A stretch of 64,000 nt of DNA. It comes from Natrarchaeobius chitinivorans. Its GTDB lineage: Archaea > Halobacteriota > Halobacteria > Halobacteriales > Natrialbaceae. Position 1 is the stretch's first letter. Each line of letters starts with the position of its first letter. The position numbers and the translations under genes are program-made. Positions 1 through 8,764 of this stretch are shown piece by piece. The DNA lies in the NCBI RefSeq assembly GCF_003841505.1, contig NZ_REGA01000012.1, positions 1 through 64,000 of the forward strand, read 5' to 3'. A model generated the notes under the pieces. It made no database searches and was not told the DNA's origin. It saw only the letters and a program-made list of their open reading frames with translations.

Positions 1-249
1 GGTGAGCCAGCGGTCTCCCCGACGAACAACGCAGCTGAGAATGCACTTCGTGAACCAGTCGTTCTCCGGAAAATCATCGGGACACTCCGGAACGATCGAG
101 GTATGTTCGTTCACGAGACGATCTTGTCCCTGCTGGCGACATGGCGCCAGCAGGGACGCAATCCCTACGAAGAACTTCGCCGAGTCGTCAGCAACAATGA
201 GATGATCTCACGGGCTCACGCTGTACCGGCTGTCGAGACTTCGGGGTAA
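1..249 (+). pseudogene. IS66-family transposase, C-terminal fragment
   Basis: The frame is open from the first base of the window and ends at TAA 247-249, giving 82 residues. It contains SPTNNAAENALR followed by VLRKIIGTLRNDRG and a TWRQQGRNPYEELRR-like tail, which is the usual C-terminal arrangement of IS66 transposases (the Asn-Asn-Ala-Glu stretch belongs to the DDE catalytic core region). The rest of the gene lies upstream of the window, so I cannot say whether the copy is intact. No clear right inverted repeat was found after the stop codon. The element marks the left edge of the window as mobile DNA. Confidence 0.8.
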
Positions 250-526
250 ACTCATACCACGAAGGTAACCTACGTGAATACTTCCCAGTCACATAATTGT
301 TAACTTCAACCCCGGTAGTGGATATGGTACGGGCTAACACCGGCCCAAGATTACAGGGACTAGCGGCAAGACGCCCGATTATCGGCACGCGACGGGGGAC
401 TATCCGGCCGATTTTCTGTCGACGACCGACACTCGAGTGTGGATTTCATACTGCCGGAGAAAACGCCTCACACAATCGCCCTCGAGGGTGATCCGTACGA
501 AGGCGACGCGAATCGAGAGACGATCG

Positions 527-1231
527 TTATCCACCGAGGAAGTCCTGGCGAACCTGCTCGTCGGCGAGCAACTCGTCGCCGCTTTCCTCGTATCGGTTCT
601 GGCCCTGAACGAGGACGTATCCGCGGTCACAGCGTCGCAACGCCTCTTTCGCGTTCTGTTCGACGAGCAACACGGCCGTTCCGTCGGCGTTGATCTCGTC
701 GATCCGGTCGAACATGTCGTCGACCAGATCCGGGGCCAACCCGGCACTCGGCTCGTCGAGCATGAGCAACTCCGGTTCGAGCATGAGCGCCCGACCCATC
801 GCGAGCATCTGCTGTTGGCCGCCGCTCATGGTCCCCGCCTTCTGTTCTTTGCGCTCACGGAGGATCGGGAATCGATCGAAGACGTCCTCGAGTCGGTCTT
901 CGGGAACCTCGTCGAGGATGTACGCGCCCATCTCGAGGTTTTCCATGACCGACAGCGACGGGAACACGTTGTCGTTCTGTGGAACGTAGCCGACGCCGGT
1001 CTGGATGATGTCCTCGGGTCGGTAGCCGTGGATCTCCCTGCTGTCGAAGACGATGGATCCGCCCATGTACTCCGTCAAACCGAAGATCGACTTCATCACC
1101 GTCGACTTGCCGGCCCCGTTGGGGCCGACGATCGTCACGTACTCGCCGTCCGCGACGTCGAGGTCGACGCCCTCGAGAATCTGGAGGTCGCCGTAGCCAG
1201 CATCGAGGTCGGAGACTTCGAGCAACACCAT
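527..1231 (-). CDS. livF: LivF-type ABC transporter ATP-binding protein
   Basis: ATPase of a branched-chain amino-acid (HAAT) type importer; it hydrolyses ATP at the cytoplasmic face and pairs with the LivG-type ATPase. The 234-residue protein has Walker A GPNGAGKST at residues 36-44, signature MSGGQ at 135-139 and Walker B LLMLDEP at 155-161. Length and the short LivF-like C terminus match the family. It is the last gene of a four-gene operon read leftwards, and its ATG overlaps the livG stop codon (TGATG), so translation is probably coupled. HAAT systems also carry urea or short amides, so the substrate is inferred only as branched-chain amino acid or similar. Confidence 0.92.
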   Translation of the reverse strand: MVLLEVSDLDAGYGDLQILEGVDLDVADGEYVTIVGPNGAGKSTVMKSIFGLTEYMGGSIVFDSREIHGYRPEDIIQTGVGYVPQNDNVFPSLSVMENLEMGAYILDEVPEDRLEDVFDRFPILRERKEQKAGTMSGGQQQMLAMGRALMLEPELLMLDEPSAGLAPDLVDDMFDRIDEINADGTAVLLVEQNAKEALRRCDRGYVLVQGQNRYEESGDELLADEQVRQDFLGG

Positions 1232-2106
1232 CAGATCTCACCTCCGAGGTAGGCCTCGATCACTTCTTCGTTGGATTTGATGTCCGCCGGATCCCCTTCG
1301 GCGAGAACCGTTCCCTGGTGCATGACGATGACGTGTTCGCAGTGGTTCATGATGACGTCCATATCGTGCTCGACGAGCAGGAACGTGTAGCCCCGTTCCT
1401 GTAGTTCGTGGACGTGCGAGAGGAGTTTCTTCTCGAGCGACGGGTTCACTCCCGCCATCGGCTCGTCCAGTAACAACATCTCGGGATCGGTCAACAGCGC
1501 CCGTGCGAGTTCGAGCAGTTTTCGCTGGCCACCCGAGAGATTTCCGGCGTACTCACCCGCGAGATGATCGATCTCGAAGAACTCGAGCATCTCCCACGCG
1601 CGCTCTCGAAGCTGTTCTTCCTGATCGACGACCTCCCGGCGGGCGATCGGCACGACGGATCGCCACAGCGACTCCCCGAGCTGGTTTTTCGGCGCGAGCA
1701 TCATGTTCTCGAGAACGGTCATCTCGGGAAGTTCGCGGGCGATCTGGAAGGTCCGGACGAGCCCCTGGTTTGCGACCCAGTGTGGGTCCCGACCGGTGAT
1801 GTCGGTTCCGTCGAAGACGACGGCCCCGTCGTTCGGGTCGTAGACGCCGGTGATGCAGTTGAACGTCGTCGATTTGCCGGCGCCGTTGGGACCGATGAGT
1901 CCCGTTATGCTCCCTCGTTCGACCTGGAAGTTCGCGCCGTCGACGGCGGTGATGCCGCCGAAGTGTTTGACGAGGTTTTCGACCCGGAGAATCGGATCGT
2001 CGACGGGACCACGACCCGTCCGTTCGGTCGCAGATTCGGCTGATTCCGCCGCCTGGTGAGGAGTCGCGGCGGCCTCGGATTCTGCTGTCTGTTCCGAGTC
2101 ACTCAT
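1231..2106 (-). CDS. livG: LivG-type ABC transporter ATP-binding protein
   Basis: Second ATPase of the HAAT-type importer, 291 residues. Walker A GPNGAGKST is at 72-80, LSGGQ at 190-194 and Walker B LLLDEP at 211-216. The C-terminal part has the LivG-type segment with VIVMHQGTVLAEGDP. The first 38 residues are an Ala/Glu/Thr-rich extension before the ATPase domain, unusual in bacteria but common in halophile proteins. I chose ATG 2106, which overlaps the livM stop by 8 nt (ATGAGTGA); a GTG three codons upstream at 2115 is possible. Confidence 0.92.
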   Translation of the reverse strand: MSDSEQTAESEAAATPHQAAESAESATERTGRGPVDDPILRVENLVKHFGGITAVDGANFQVERGSITGLIGPNGAGKSTTFNCITGVYDPNDGAVVFDGTDITGRDPHWVANQGLVRTFQIARELPEMTVLENMMLAPKNQLGESLWRSVVPIARREVVDQEEQLRERAWEMLEFFEIDHLAGEYAGNLSGGQRKLLELARALLTDPEMLLLDEPMAGVNPSLEKKLLSHVHELQERGYTFLLVEHDMDVIMNHCEHVIVMHQGTVLAEGDPADIKSNEEVIEAYLGGEI

Positions 2107-3430
2107 CGGTGTCACCTCCGTCGGTCGCCGTCGGTCGACGGGAGAGATCCGTGGCGGCGGCGAGTTCCTTTCGGTGACCCAGGAGTCCGTCGGGTTTCCA
2201 GATCATGAGCACGATCAAAACGACGCCGACGAGGACGAACCTGAGTTCGTCGAGCGTTCCGATCACGTAGCCCAAAAGCGGGAGTGGATCGCCAGCGGCG
2301 AGTTCGACCCCGGCGTCGTAGATCGTCTGCGGGGCTCGAACGTCGACGTTGGCCCGAACGATGCTCCTGATGAACCGCGGCCCCTGCCAGAGGAACGCGG
2401 CGAACACGAACGCACCGACGATGCTACCAGTGTTCGATCCGGATCCACCGACGATGAGCGCGACGAAGATGTAAAACGTCACGATCGGCATGAAGCTATC
2501 GGGGTTGACCCGACTCTGACTTCCCATCCAGAGGATTCCGGCGAGTCCCATCAACGCACAGCCGACGACGAAGACCGTGATCTTCACGCGGTCGGTGTTT
2601 TTCCCGAGCGATCGGGCCGCGAGTTCGTCCTCGCGGATCGCTTTCAGCACGCGACCGAACGGCGAGTACGCGATCCGGGTGAGAAACAGGTAAAACGCGA
2701 CGACGAAGAGGAGCAACACGCCCGTGTACAGACCGCTCTGGATGATCGACGACTCGATGCCGACCATGTCCCCGAGTGCGAACAACTGATCGCCGGCGAA
2801 ACCGATAATCGGTCGCTCGAGCAGCCACGGAATCACGCTGTCGACAGGCGTGTAACTGATACCGCTTCCGCCGCCGGTGCCGTACTCGGTGTCCCCGACT
2901 TCGACGGAGCGAAGCGATCCGGAGAGCAACGCGAGTCGGATGATTTCGGAGAGACCGAGCGTGACGATCGCGAAGTAATCGGCTCTGACCCTGAGGGCGG
3001 GAAGCGCCGCGACGAGTCCGACGAGACCGGCGGCGATCATTCCGCCGACGACGCCGATCGGGATCGGCAGTCCGAGGCCAGCGGGCGACCCGTCCGGCGA
3101 CGCGGTCAGAAACGCCATCGTGTACACCCCGACGGCCATGAACCCGGCGACGCCGATGTTGAACATCCCGGTGTATCCCCAGTGTAAGTTCAACGCGAGG
3201 ACGACTAGGGCGTAGACGGCGGCGAAAAACGTGACCAGACGCATGAAGCCGACGGTCTCGTTCAGGCCGACACCGGTCAGCAGACCGATAATGGCGAACA
3301 TGGCGTACGTCGCGACGACGATGCCCGCGATCAACACCAGGTCCGAGGCCCACTGTGGCAGGTCGGTTTCCTCGAGCGGGTTGAGAGAGTTCCCCGCGTT
3401 TTCGCCGTCCAGTTTCGACGATCCGCTCAT
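2099..3430 (-). CDS. livM: LivM-type branched-chain amino-acid ABC permease
   Basis: Membrane permease of the HAAT importer, 443 residues with about nine to ten hydrophobic segments. The family hallmarks are visible: the LNLHWGYTGMFNIGVAGFM stretch, ALRVRADYFAIVTLGLSE and the cytoplasmic loop with GRVLKAIREDELAARSLGKN that contacts the ATPase. An N-terminal hydrophilic stretch and a C-terminal tail of about 25 polar residues flank the membrane part. The ATG overlaps the livH stop by 4 nt (ATGA). It acts as the heterodimer partner of LivH. Confidence 0.92.
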   Translation of the reverse strand: MSGSSKLDGENAGNSLNPLEETDLPQWASDLVLIAGIVVATYAMFAIIGLLTGVGLNETVGFMRLVTFFAAVYALVVLALNLHWGYTGMFNIGVAGFMAVGVYTMAFLTASPDGSPAGLGLPIPIGVVGGMIAAGLVGLVAALPALRVRADYFAIVTLGLSEIIRLALLSGSLRSVEVGDTEYGTGGGSGISYTPVDSVIPWLLERPIIGFAGDQLFALGDMVGIESSIIQSGLYTGVLLLFVVAFYLFLTRIAYSPFGRVLKAIREDELAARSLGKNTDRVKITVFVVGCALMGLAGILWMGSQSRVNPDSFMPIVTFYIFVALIVGGSGSNTGSIVGAFVFAAFLWQGPRFIRSIVRANVDVRAPQTIYDAGVELAAGDPLPLLGYVIGTLDELRFVLVGVVLIVLMIWKPDGLLGHRKELAAATDLSRRPTATDGGDTDE

Positions 3431-4557
3431 GCCGTTTCCACCCCGCTGAACAGGCCGTCAGGCCGGAAGATCAACACGATGATCATCAACGTGAACGCGG
3501 CGATCTCGTTCAGGTCCGAGGGGATCCAGATCAACGAGAGGTTGATCGTCAACCCGATGACGAGCGATCCCGCGAGCGCGCCGTAGATGGATCCGATCCC
3601 GCCGAGGATAACCGCTGCGAAGATCAACAGCAGCAGGAACCAGCCGAGGTTGATCGTGATCTGGCCGCGGTCGAGGACGATCAGGTAGCCGGCAACCCCG
3701 GCCAGACCGGATCCGATCACCCACGTCGCGAAGATAACTCGCTCGGTCGGAATACCGGTGATGAGCGCGAGGTCTTTGTTGTCGGACATCGCCCGCATCG
3801 ATTTCCCGAGTTTCGTATACTGCAACAGGAGGTGAACGCCCAGAATCAGTGCGAGCGCGGCGATCACGAGCGTAGCCTCGTGGAGATTGATCGTCCGTTC
3901 GGCGAGAAACGCCGGCAACTCGAGCCAGACGAGCTCCGACAGCTCCGGCTGTGGCGGCGACGCGACGACGATTCGCGTGTCGGTCGTGTAGACGAACGCG
4001 ATCAGATACCGAAGCGCGAGCGCGACGCCGACGCTGGCGATCAACAGCGGAATGCCGCCCGCATCCCGGAGTTGGCGGTAGACGAGTCGGTCGATCGCGA
4101 GCGCGACCAGAATCGTGACGATCGCAGCGACGACGAGTCCGAGAATAATCGCAACGGGCGCGGCCAGCACGTCCATTCCGACGCTTCCGGGCTGTGCACC
4201 GCCGTCCGCTCGAAGCAACAGTCGACTGCTCAGATCCGCGATCCCGATCCCACCGACGAGATACGCGACCGTCCACCCGGAGAACGCACCGGTCGTCACC
4301 AGATCACCGTGTGAGAAGTTCGCGAATCGCAGGATGCTGTAGGTCATCGAGAGGCCGATCGCGGCCAGCCCGATGTACAGCGAATCGACGATCCCGTTCC
4401 ACGTGAACGACCACAGTCGACTGAGCGGAAGTTCGCCAGTGACGAGCAACCGGACCAGATCGAGAATAAGAATCCCGATCAGAGCCAGCAAGAGACCTCC
4501 CACGACCTCTTGTGCTGTGACGTTCGAAAGACGCCCCCTTCCGTACCCTGTACTCAT
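3427..4557 (-). CDS. livH: LivH-type branched-chain amino-acid ABC permease
   Basis: First gene of the transporter operon, 376 residues, multi-spanning. It shows the LivH pattern: an N-terminal GLAAIGLSMTYSILRFANFSHGD segment (split here for reading as GLAAIGLSMTYSILRF then ANFSHGD), KLGKSMRAMSDNKDLALITG in the ATPase-contact loop, and AAVILGGIGSIYGALAGS. No periplasmic (LivJ/K-like) binding protein is encoded next to the operon within this window, so that component must be elsewhere or has been lost. Start ATG 4557 is preceded by an ATTTCA box about 27 nt upstream. Confidence 0.92.
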   Translation of the reverse strand: MSTGYGRGRLSNVTAQEVVGGLLLALIGILILDLVRLLVTGELPLSRLWSFTWNGIVDSLYIGLAAIGLSMTYSILRFANFSHGDLVTTGAFSGWTVAYLVGGIGIADLSSRLLLRADGGAQPGSVGMDVLAAPVAIILGLVVAAIVTILVALAIDRLVYRQLRDAGGIPLLIASVGVALALRYLIAFVYTTDTRIVVASPPQPELSELVWLELPAFLAERTINLHEATLVIAALALILGVHLLLQYTKLGKSMRAMSDNKDLALITGIPTERVIFATWVIGSGLAGVAGYLIVLDRGQITINLGWFLLLLIFAAVILGGIGSIYGALAGSLVIGLTINLSLIWIPSDLNEIAAFTLMIIVLIFRPDGLFSGVETA

Positions 4558-4579
4558 ACGTGCGAGTGTTACACCGCGA

Positions 4580-4592
4580 GTTGAAATAGTTC
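4580..4592 (-). promoter_or_regulatory. Candidate promoter of the liv operon
   Basis: On the minus strand an AT-rich box (AACTATTTCAAC) lies about 25-30 nt before the livH ATG in otherwise GC-rich DNA. That spacing fits a haloarchaeal TATA box driving a leaderless mRNA. Assignment is by position and composition only. Confidence 0.4.
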
Positions 4593-4633
4593 ACGCCGCG
4601 CCTCCCCCGATTTCGGCCGGGAGCGTCCGAACA

Positions 4634-4671
4634 GTTCACGGGCGGTTCCCCGTCGGCGGGAACCGGTGAAC
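4634..4671. terminator. Inverted repeat between rpe and the liv operon
   Basis: GTTCACGGGCGGTTCCC is followed after seven bases by GGGAACCGGTGAAC, an almost complete inverted repeat that can form a GC-rich hairpin. It lies just after the stop codon of the rpe gene and before the liv promoter, so a transcription-end or processing role is plausible. There is no obvious T-run on the minus strand. Confidence 0.4.
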
Positions 4672-4688
4672 GGCTCCGACAATCCCGA

Positions 4689-5510
4689 TCAGACGTCGCC
4701 GTAGGTGCCGAGACGGGTTCCGTCGAGCAGGTACGCCTCGGCGTCTGCGATCCCTCGAGGAAGAAACGGCGAGAGAAACGACCGGTCGGAGACGTTGACC
4801 CACGTTCCGCCGACGAGGTCGTTAAACGCCGGGACGACGACGAGCTGTGGTGGCGTTCCGTCCTCGAGCCAGGCCACGTCCTCGTACTCGGGGCGTGCGC
4901 GAAACGGCTCCGGATCGGCACGTCCCCGCAGCCACGCTCGTTCGACCCGACTGCCGCCGATTTCGTCCTCGAGACGGACGCGAGGGTGTTCGTGTCCGAG
5001 ACAGATCACGTCGCTCTCGAGGACCGACGGCGCCGGCCAGGTGTGTCCGTGACAGATGCCGAGTCCGTCGAGCGCGACGCCCTCGCCCGGAACGACGGTC
5101 ACGGTGTTATCCTCGTCGTTCGATACGTCATCACCGAGCCAGGTTTCGATGAGCCCGTCGTGGTTTCCCTTGACGATCGTCACATCGAGTGTGGCCGGAA
5201 CGGACTCGAATAGCACCTCGAGCTCGCCGCGCTCGGCACCGCCCGGATCGCCGATCGAGTGCATCAGATCGCCGAGAACGACCAGCCGATCCGGTTCGGT
5301 GCGCGCGACGAGTTCGAGCAATCGGCGCCGTCGGTCGGGACCGCGGCTGGGAACGTCGACGCCACGTTCGTATCGGAGAGCGTGTTCGTAGCCGGCGTGA
5401 TAATCCGCCACGAGCAGCGCTCGCTCGGCGCCGTCGGTTGCGATCGCCGCGGGCTCGCCGGGGACGGGCTCGATCCGCGTACCCGATCCGGGTCGGTCGT
5501 CCGGTTTCAC
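4689..5510 (-). CDS. RPA-associated metallophosphoesterase (Rpe-like)
   Basis: Calcineurin-like metallophosphoesterase of the COG1407 type, 273 residues. The metal ligands are visible in order: DYH at 36-38, GDLMH at 80-84, GNHD at 115-118, HGH at 154-156 and GHEH at 172-175. It is the third gene after an RPA homologue and an RPA-associated protein. The same gene order (rpa1-rpap1-rpe) is described in Haloferax volcanii, where rpe names this phosphoesterase. The in vivo substrate is unknown; association with single-stranded-DNA repair is inferred from the conserved operon. It starts 7 nt after the upstream stop codon. Confidence 0.85.
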   Translation of the reverse strand: MKPDDRPGSGTRIEPVPGEPAAIATDGAERALLVADYHAGYEHALRYERGVDVPSRGPDRRRRLLELVARTEPDRLVVLGDLMHSIGDPGGAERGELEVLFESVPATLDVTIVKGNHDGLIETWLGDDVSNDEDNTVTVVPGEGVALDGLGICHGHTWPAPSVLESDVICLGHEHPRVRLEDEIGGSRVERAWLRGRADPEPFRARPEYEDVAWLEDGTPPQLVVVPAFNDLVGGTWVNVSDRSFLSPFLPRGIADAEAYLLDGTRLGTYGDV

Positions 5511-5517
5511 GTCGAAT

Positions 5518-7362
5518 TCAGATCGGTTTCAACGTGCCGTCGTCGGGTTCGTAACACCGCCCGCCCATCAGCGCATCCTGGATGGCGTCTTCGACGTCGG
5601 CCGACGGTGCGCCGGTTTCCGACTCGACTTTTTCGACGACCGAGTCCCGATCCGCGCCGTCGCCGTCGTCCAGTTCCGTCATCGCTTCGACGACGTACTC
5701 CTGCAGATCGACGTCCTCGGCCGGCTCGTCGTCTTCGGGCTCGTCGGCGATTTCCCCGGCTTCGTCCTCCTCGTCGGTGGCATCGGTTTCGTCCTCGGTA
5801 GCGGCGATTTCGGCCTCGTCGTCCGTCTCGGCGGTTGCCCCGGCTTCGTCCTCGGTAGCGGCGATTTCGGCCTCGTCGTCCGTCTCGAGGTCGGTTGTCT
5901 CCTCGACGGGTGAGCTCACCGACTCTTCGTCGAGCGCCTCGTCGCCGGAGGATCCCACCGACTCCGCGTCGGCCGTCGATTCGTCCCCGAGCCGCGACGC
6001 CGGCGGGGCCCCGAGTTCGTCCTCGTCGTCGGATTCGGGCGTCGCGGTTCCGGTTTCCGATTTAGCGACGTCATCGGTCACGTCGGCACCCGACGCGCTC
6101 GAGGCGGATTCCGCGTCGTCGGCTCCGGAAGCGTCGTCGGCGTCCGGAACGTCGATGTCCGCCTCGCCGGGGTCGTCGACTTCGCTTCCCGTCGTAAACT
6201 CGGTGCCGAACTCCGACTCGAGCCGTTCGCGCTCGTCGTCGTCCATTTCGTACATCCCTGCGTCGGAATCGAGGTCGTCCTCGGTCTCTTCGCCTGCTGG
6301 TTCGGCCACGTCGTCTCCGTCCTCGAGAGAGGGGCCTGTCGTCGCGTCGGCCTTTTCGGCGGCGGAATCACTCGCCGAATCGGTGTCCGTTTCGGGCGCT
6401 GTAGCGGCAGGTTCCGTTAGATCCGCGCTATCACCGTCGGAACTCGATTCTACCGAAGTCGGTTCGTCCCTCGACCCGCCGTCCGGATCCGATTCGTCGA
6501 CGGTACCGCCGCCGGCCGTTCCCGCGACCTGTCCCGCCTCCGCCGGGGTCGTTTCGGCGGGAGCGTTCGCAACCGGCTCTGCCGGCGCTTCGCTCGTCTC
6601 GAGGGCGTCGAAGCGAACGCTGGCGAGATTCGAAAGCGATTCGAACGTCGAATCTCCGGAGACGGAGTCGGACGGACCGACGTCGAGGGCGCTCACCTGG
6701 TCGCGCTCGTCGGCGACGACCTCGACCGCCTCGAGCGCACAGTCCCGGAGCGAAGCGAGGTAGGCGGGTGTCGTCCCGTAATGGTTCTGTGCGAGCGGGA
6801 TGCCGGCCGCGAGGCCGTGCTCGACGTCCGACGCGAGCAGCGCCTCGGTGAGCGCCTCTCCGCCCGCCTCGAGGTTTGCAGCGCCGGCGTACGTGCCGAT
6901 GCGGTCGAGGGTTTGCTCGGCGGCGCTGACGACCCAGCGATCTCGGGTGTCCGCGTCGACGGTCGCGATGCTCTCCGGGCGTACCGACGTGTAGATCCGA
7001 TCGGAGTCGTCGGGCTGGAAGGTGCGTGCCTTGCCAGTCACCGCGACGAACGCCGGCGGCTCGAGCCCTTCGAGGACGGCCAGTTCGTCCGGCTGGTACT
7101 GGCCGGCGTAGACGACGAACGCGCCGGTCGGGTCGACGATTCGTGCCCGAACCATCTCGTCGTTGACCGACGTCACTTCGGTGAGCGTCCCGACGACGAA
7201 CAGGCGGTTCACCCGAGCGCCAGTCGGCGTGACGACGTAGTTGGGCGCTCGCTCCTCGTCGCTTTCGGTGTGTGAAAGCGTCGCGTCGTCGTACTCGGCC
7301 GCAAAGAGGCGATAGGCGAGTTCGCGTCCCTGGAACTCGTCGTCGTCACCGTTCGCGCTCAT
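5518..7362 (-). CDS. RPA-associated protein with long acidic linker
   Basis: 614-residue RPAP-type (COG3390) protein that in Haloferax partners with the neighbouring RPA subunit. The N-terminal ~165 residues look like an OB-fold (NRLFVVGTLTEV, RARIVDPTGAFVVYAGQY). A helical segment follows to about residue 250. Residues ~260-545 are an extremely Glu/Asp/Ala/Ser/Thr-rich linker, and the last ~65 residues form a small helical domain (EYVVEAMTEL, GRCYEP). Inside the linker a 19-codon segment containing TDDEAEIAATEDE is directly duplicated. Most family members have a shorter linker. ATG 7362 overlaps the rpa stop by 4 nt. Confidence 0.87.
   Translation of the reverse strand: MSANGDDDEFQGRELAYRLFAAEYDDATLSHTESDEERAPNYVVTPTGARVNRLFVVGTLTEVTSVNDEMVRARIVDPTGAFVVYAGQYQPDELAVLEGLEPPAFVAVTGKARTFQPDDSDRIYTSVRPESIATVDADTRDRWVVSAAEQTLDRIGTYAGAANLEAGGEALTEALLASDVEHGLAAGIPLAQNHYGTTPAYLASLRDCALEAVEVVADERDQVSALDVGPSDSVSGDSTFESLSNLASVRFDALETSEAPAEPVANAPAETTPAEAGQVAGTAGGGTVDESDPDGGSRDEPTSVESSSDGDSADLTEPAATAPETDTDSASDSAAEKADATTGPSLEDGDDVAEPAGEETEDDLDSDAGMYEMDDDERERLESEFGTEFTTGSEVDDPGEADIDVPDADDASGADDAESASSASGADVTDDVAKSETGTATPESDDEDELGAPPASRLGDESTADAESVGSSGDEALDEESVSSPVEETTDLETDDEAEIAATEDEAGATAETDDEAEIAATEDETDATDEEDEAGEIADEPEDDEPAEDVDLQEYVVEAMTELDDGDGADRDSVVEKVESETGAPSADVEDAIQDALMGGRCYEPDDGTLKPI
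5788..5887 (-). repeat. 57-bp direct duplication within the rpap linker
   Basis: A 43-bp segment at 5788-5830 recurs without change at 5845-5887, a period of 57 bp (19 codons). It encodes the duplicated acidic segment of the RPA-associated protein. Perfect identity at DNA level suggests a recent slippage or unequal-crossover event; the period being a multiple of three keeps the frame. Confidence 0.8.
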
Positions 7363-8633
7363 GCGTCTACCCCCTCGAGGAAGGCGGTCGCACGCGCCTC
7401 GGGATCGTCGCTACTCTCCTCGAAGGTTTCGGCGTCGAGGTTCGCCCCGTACTCGTCGACCGAGAGGTGACCGCGTACGCGGTACTCCCGCCCGACGATC
7501 CGCTCGCGGATCCGGTCGGCGACGACCTCCTGATCCATCGCTTCGCGGGCCTGTTCGAGGGCGTCCTCGAGCGTTCCGCCGTAGACGTCCTGGGTGAGTT
7601 CGTCGTCGAGGACGACGGTGACGGCTCCGGTTCCGTCGTCGAGGATCGCTTTCACGCGCATGTCGTCGACCCCGTCGACCTCGCCGTGGGTTCGGCACTG
7701 TCCTTTCTGGATGACGCGGTGACACTCCGGACAGCGCTGGATGAGCCCGGAGCCGTCCCGGACCGCGATGAGGTTGCCGACGACCTCGACGTCGTAGATG
7801 CCGCCGGTTGCGACCGCTTCGCCGACGCCCATCTTCGTCGTGTCTGCACCGACGTCGATCTCCTCGTCGAGCGTCGTGACCGTCGAGAACTCCGAGACGT
7901 TGACCTCGGGGACGCCACGAAACTCCTGGACGTAAGCGTTTTCGATACGAACCGGGCCGCCGTTTTCGATTTCGGGTGCTGGTTCCCAGTTCGTAAACGG
8001 GAGACGCCCGCTCTCGTCGCCGAAGACACCGCTCAGGATCTCGGTCTCGCCGTCGCGTCCGTCGATCGTCCGTCGCTCACACTCGAGGACGGCCACGTCG
8101 ACGGTCATCGCACGGTCGCCCGTCTCGAGGTCTGCGAGCCGCGCGTTGCCGCCGATCTCGTGTTGGATTTCGGGGGCGTCGTCGGTAAACGAGAGCGACG
8201 TGCTCTCGCCGAGGTTGAGTTCGGGTTCGCCGTCCCACTCGCGGACGCCGGCGTTGCCCGCTGTGATCGCGTCCCCGGGCGAGAGTCCGAAGTCCTCCCA
8301 CGCGGTGTAATCGATGACACCCGTTTCGTCGCCGAGTCTCCCCTCGACGATGACGTGGTCGTCACCCTGGTACCGGATCGACCGCTTGCCGGCCGTCAGC
8401 ACGACGCCGGAGACCGTGACGTTTCCGTCGTCGGGGTCGATGTCGGCGACGTCTTTCGTCGACGGCGCTGTGGCCCCGCCGCTCGAGCCGTCGCCGTACT
8501 TTCGTCGGAGACTCCCTTTGGCCTCGTCGATCGGGACACTGTACTCTACCAGGTTCTGCAGGTCGGATTTGACCTCCTCTTTGTCGACACCGAGGTCGGA
8601 GGCGAGATCCTCGGCATGATCGTCGAGTTCCAT
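7359..8633 (-). CDS. rpa1: Single-stranded DNA-binding protein, RPA (Rpa1-like)
   Basis: Replication protein A homologue, 424 residues, binding single-stranded DNA in replication and repair. After a short N-terminal helix region there are three OB-fold-like units (around residues 70-160, 170-255 and 275-345; for example VIDYTAWEDFGLSPGD and GVFGDESGRLPFTNWEPA). A zinc-finger pattern lies within the third unit: C301, C304, C313 and H316 (CPECHR...CRTH). I chose ATG 8633 because protein similarity begins at MELDDHAEDLASDLG; upstream codons in the same frame are Arg-rich and unlike a halophile protein. It leads the rpa-rpap-rpe operon. Confidence 0.93.
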   Translation of the reverse strand: MELDDHAEDLASDLGVDKEEVKSDLQNLVEYSVPIDEAKGSLRRKYGDGSSGGATAPSTKDVADIDPDDGNVTVSGVVLTAGKRSIRYQGDDHVIVEGRLGDETGVIDYTAWEDFGLSPGDAITAGNAGVREWDGEPELNLGESTSLSFTDDAPEIQHEIGGNARLADLETGDRAMTVDVAVLECERRTIDGRDGETEILSGVFGDESGRLPFTNWEPAPEIENGGPVRIENAYVQEFRGVPEVNVSEFSTVTTLDEEIDVGADTTKMGVGEAVATGGIYDVEVVGNLIAVRDGSGLIQRCPECHRVIQKGQCRTHGEVDGVDDMRVKAILDDGTGAVTVVLDDELTQDVYGGTLEDALEQAREAMDQEVVADRIRERIVGREYRVRGHLSVDEYGANLDAETFEESSDDPEARATAFLEGVDA

Positions 8634-8764
8634 CACTCGGTTTTTCGGGCGGGGGCGTAAAAAGCGTTCCCGCACGCGTGACCGTCGTCGATCCCGATAC
8701 CGTCTGCGGTGGTGCCCGAAAGAATCGCCTCGGAAGCGGCCGGCCCGCGACCCTCGGTCCGCGA

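Noticed and set aside
437-1252. Long rightward open frame opposite livF
   Set aside because: It is the complement of a well-supported ATPase; high GC keeps the antisense frame open and the product has no coherent motif.
5582-6763. 393-codon Ser/Ala-rich frame opposite the rpap gene
   Set aside because: It mirrors the acidic GAC/GAG-rich linker on the other strand (giving Ser/Ala/Val runs). The minus-strand gene has conserved neighbours and overlap.
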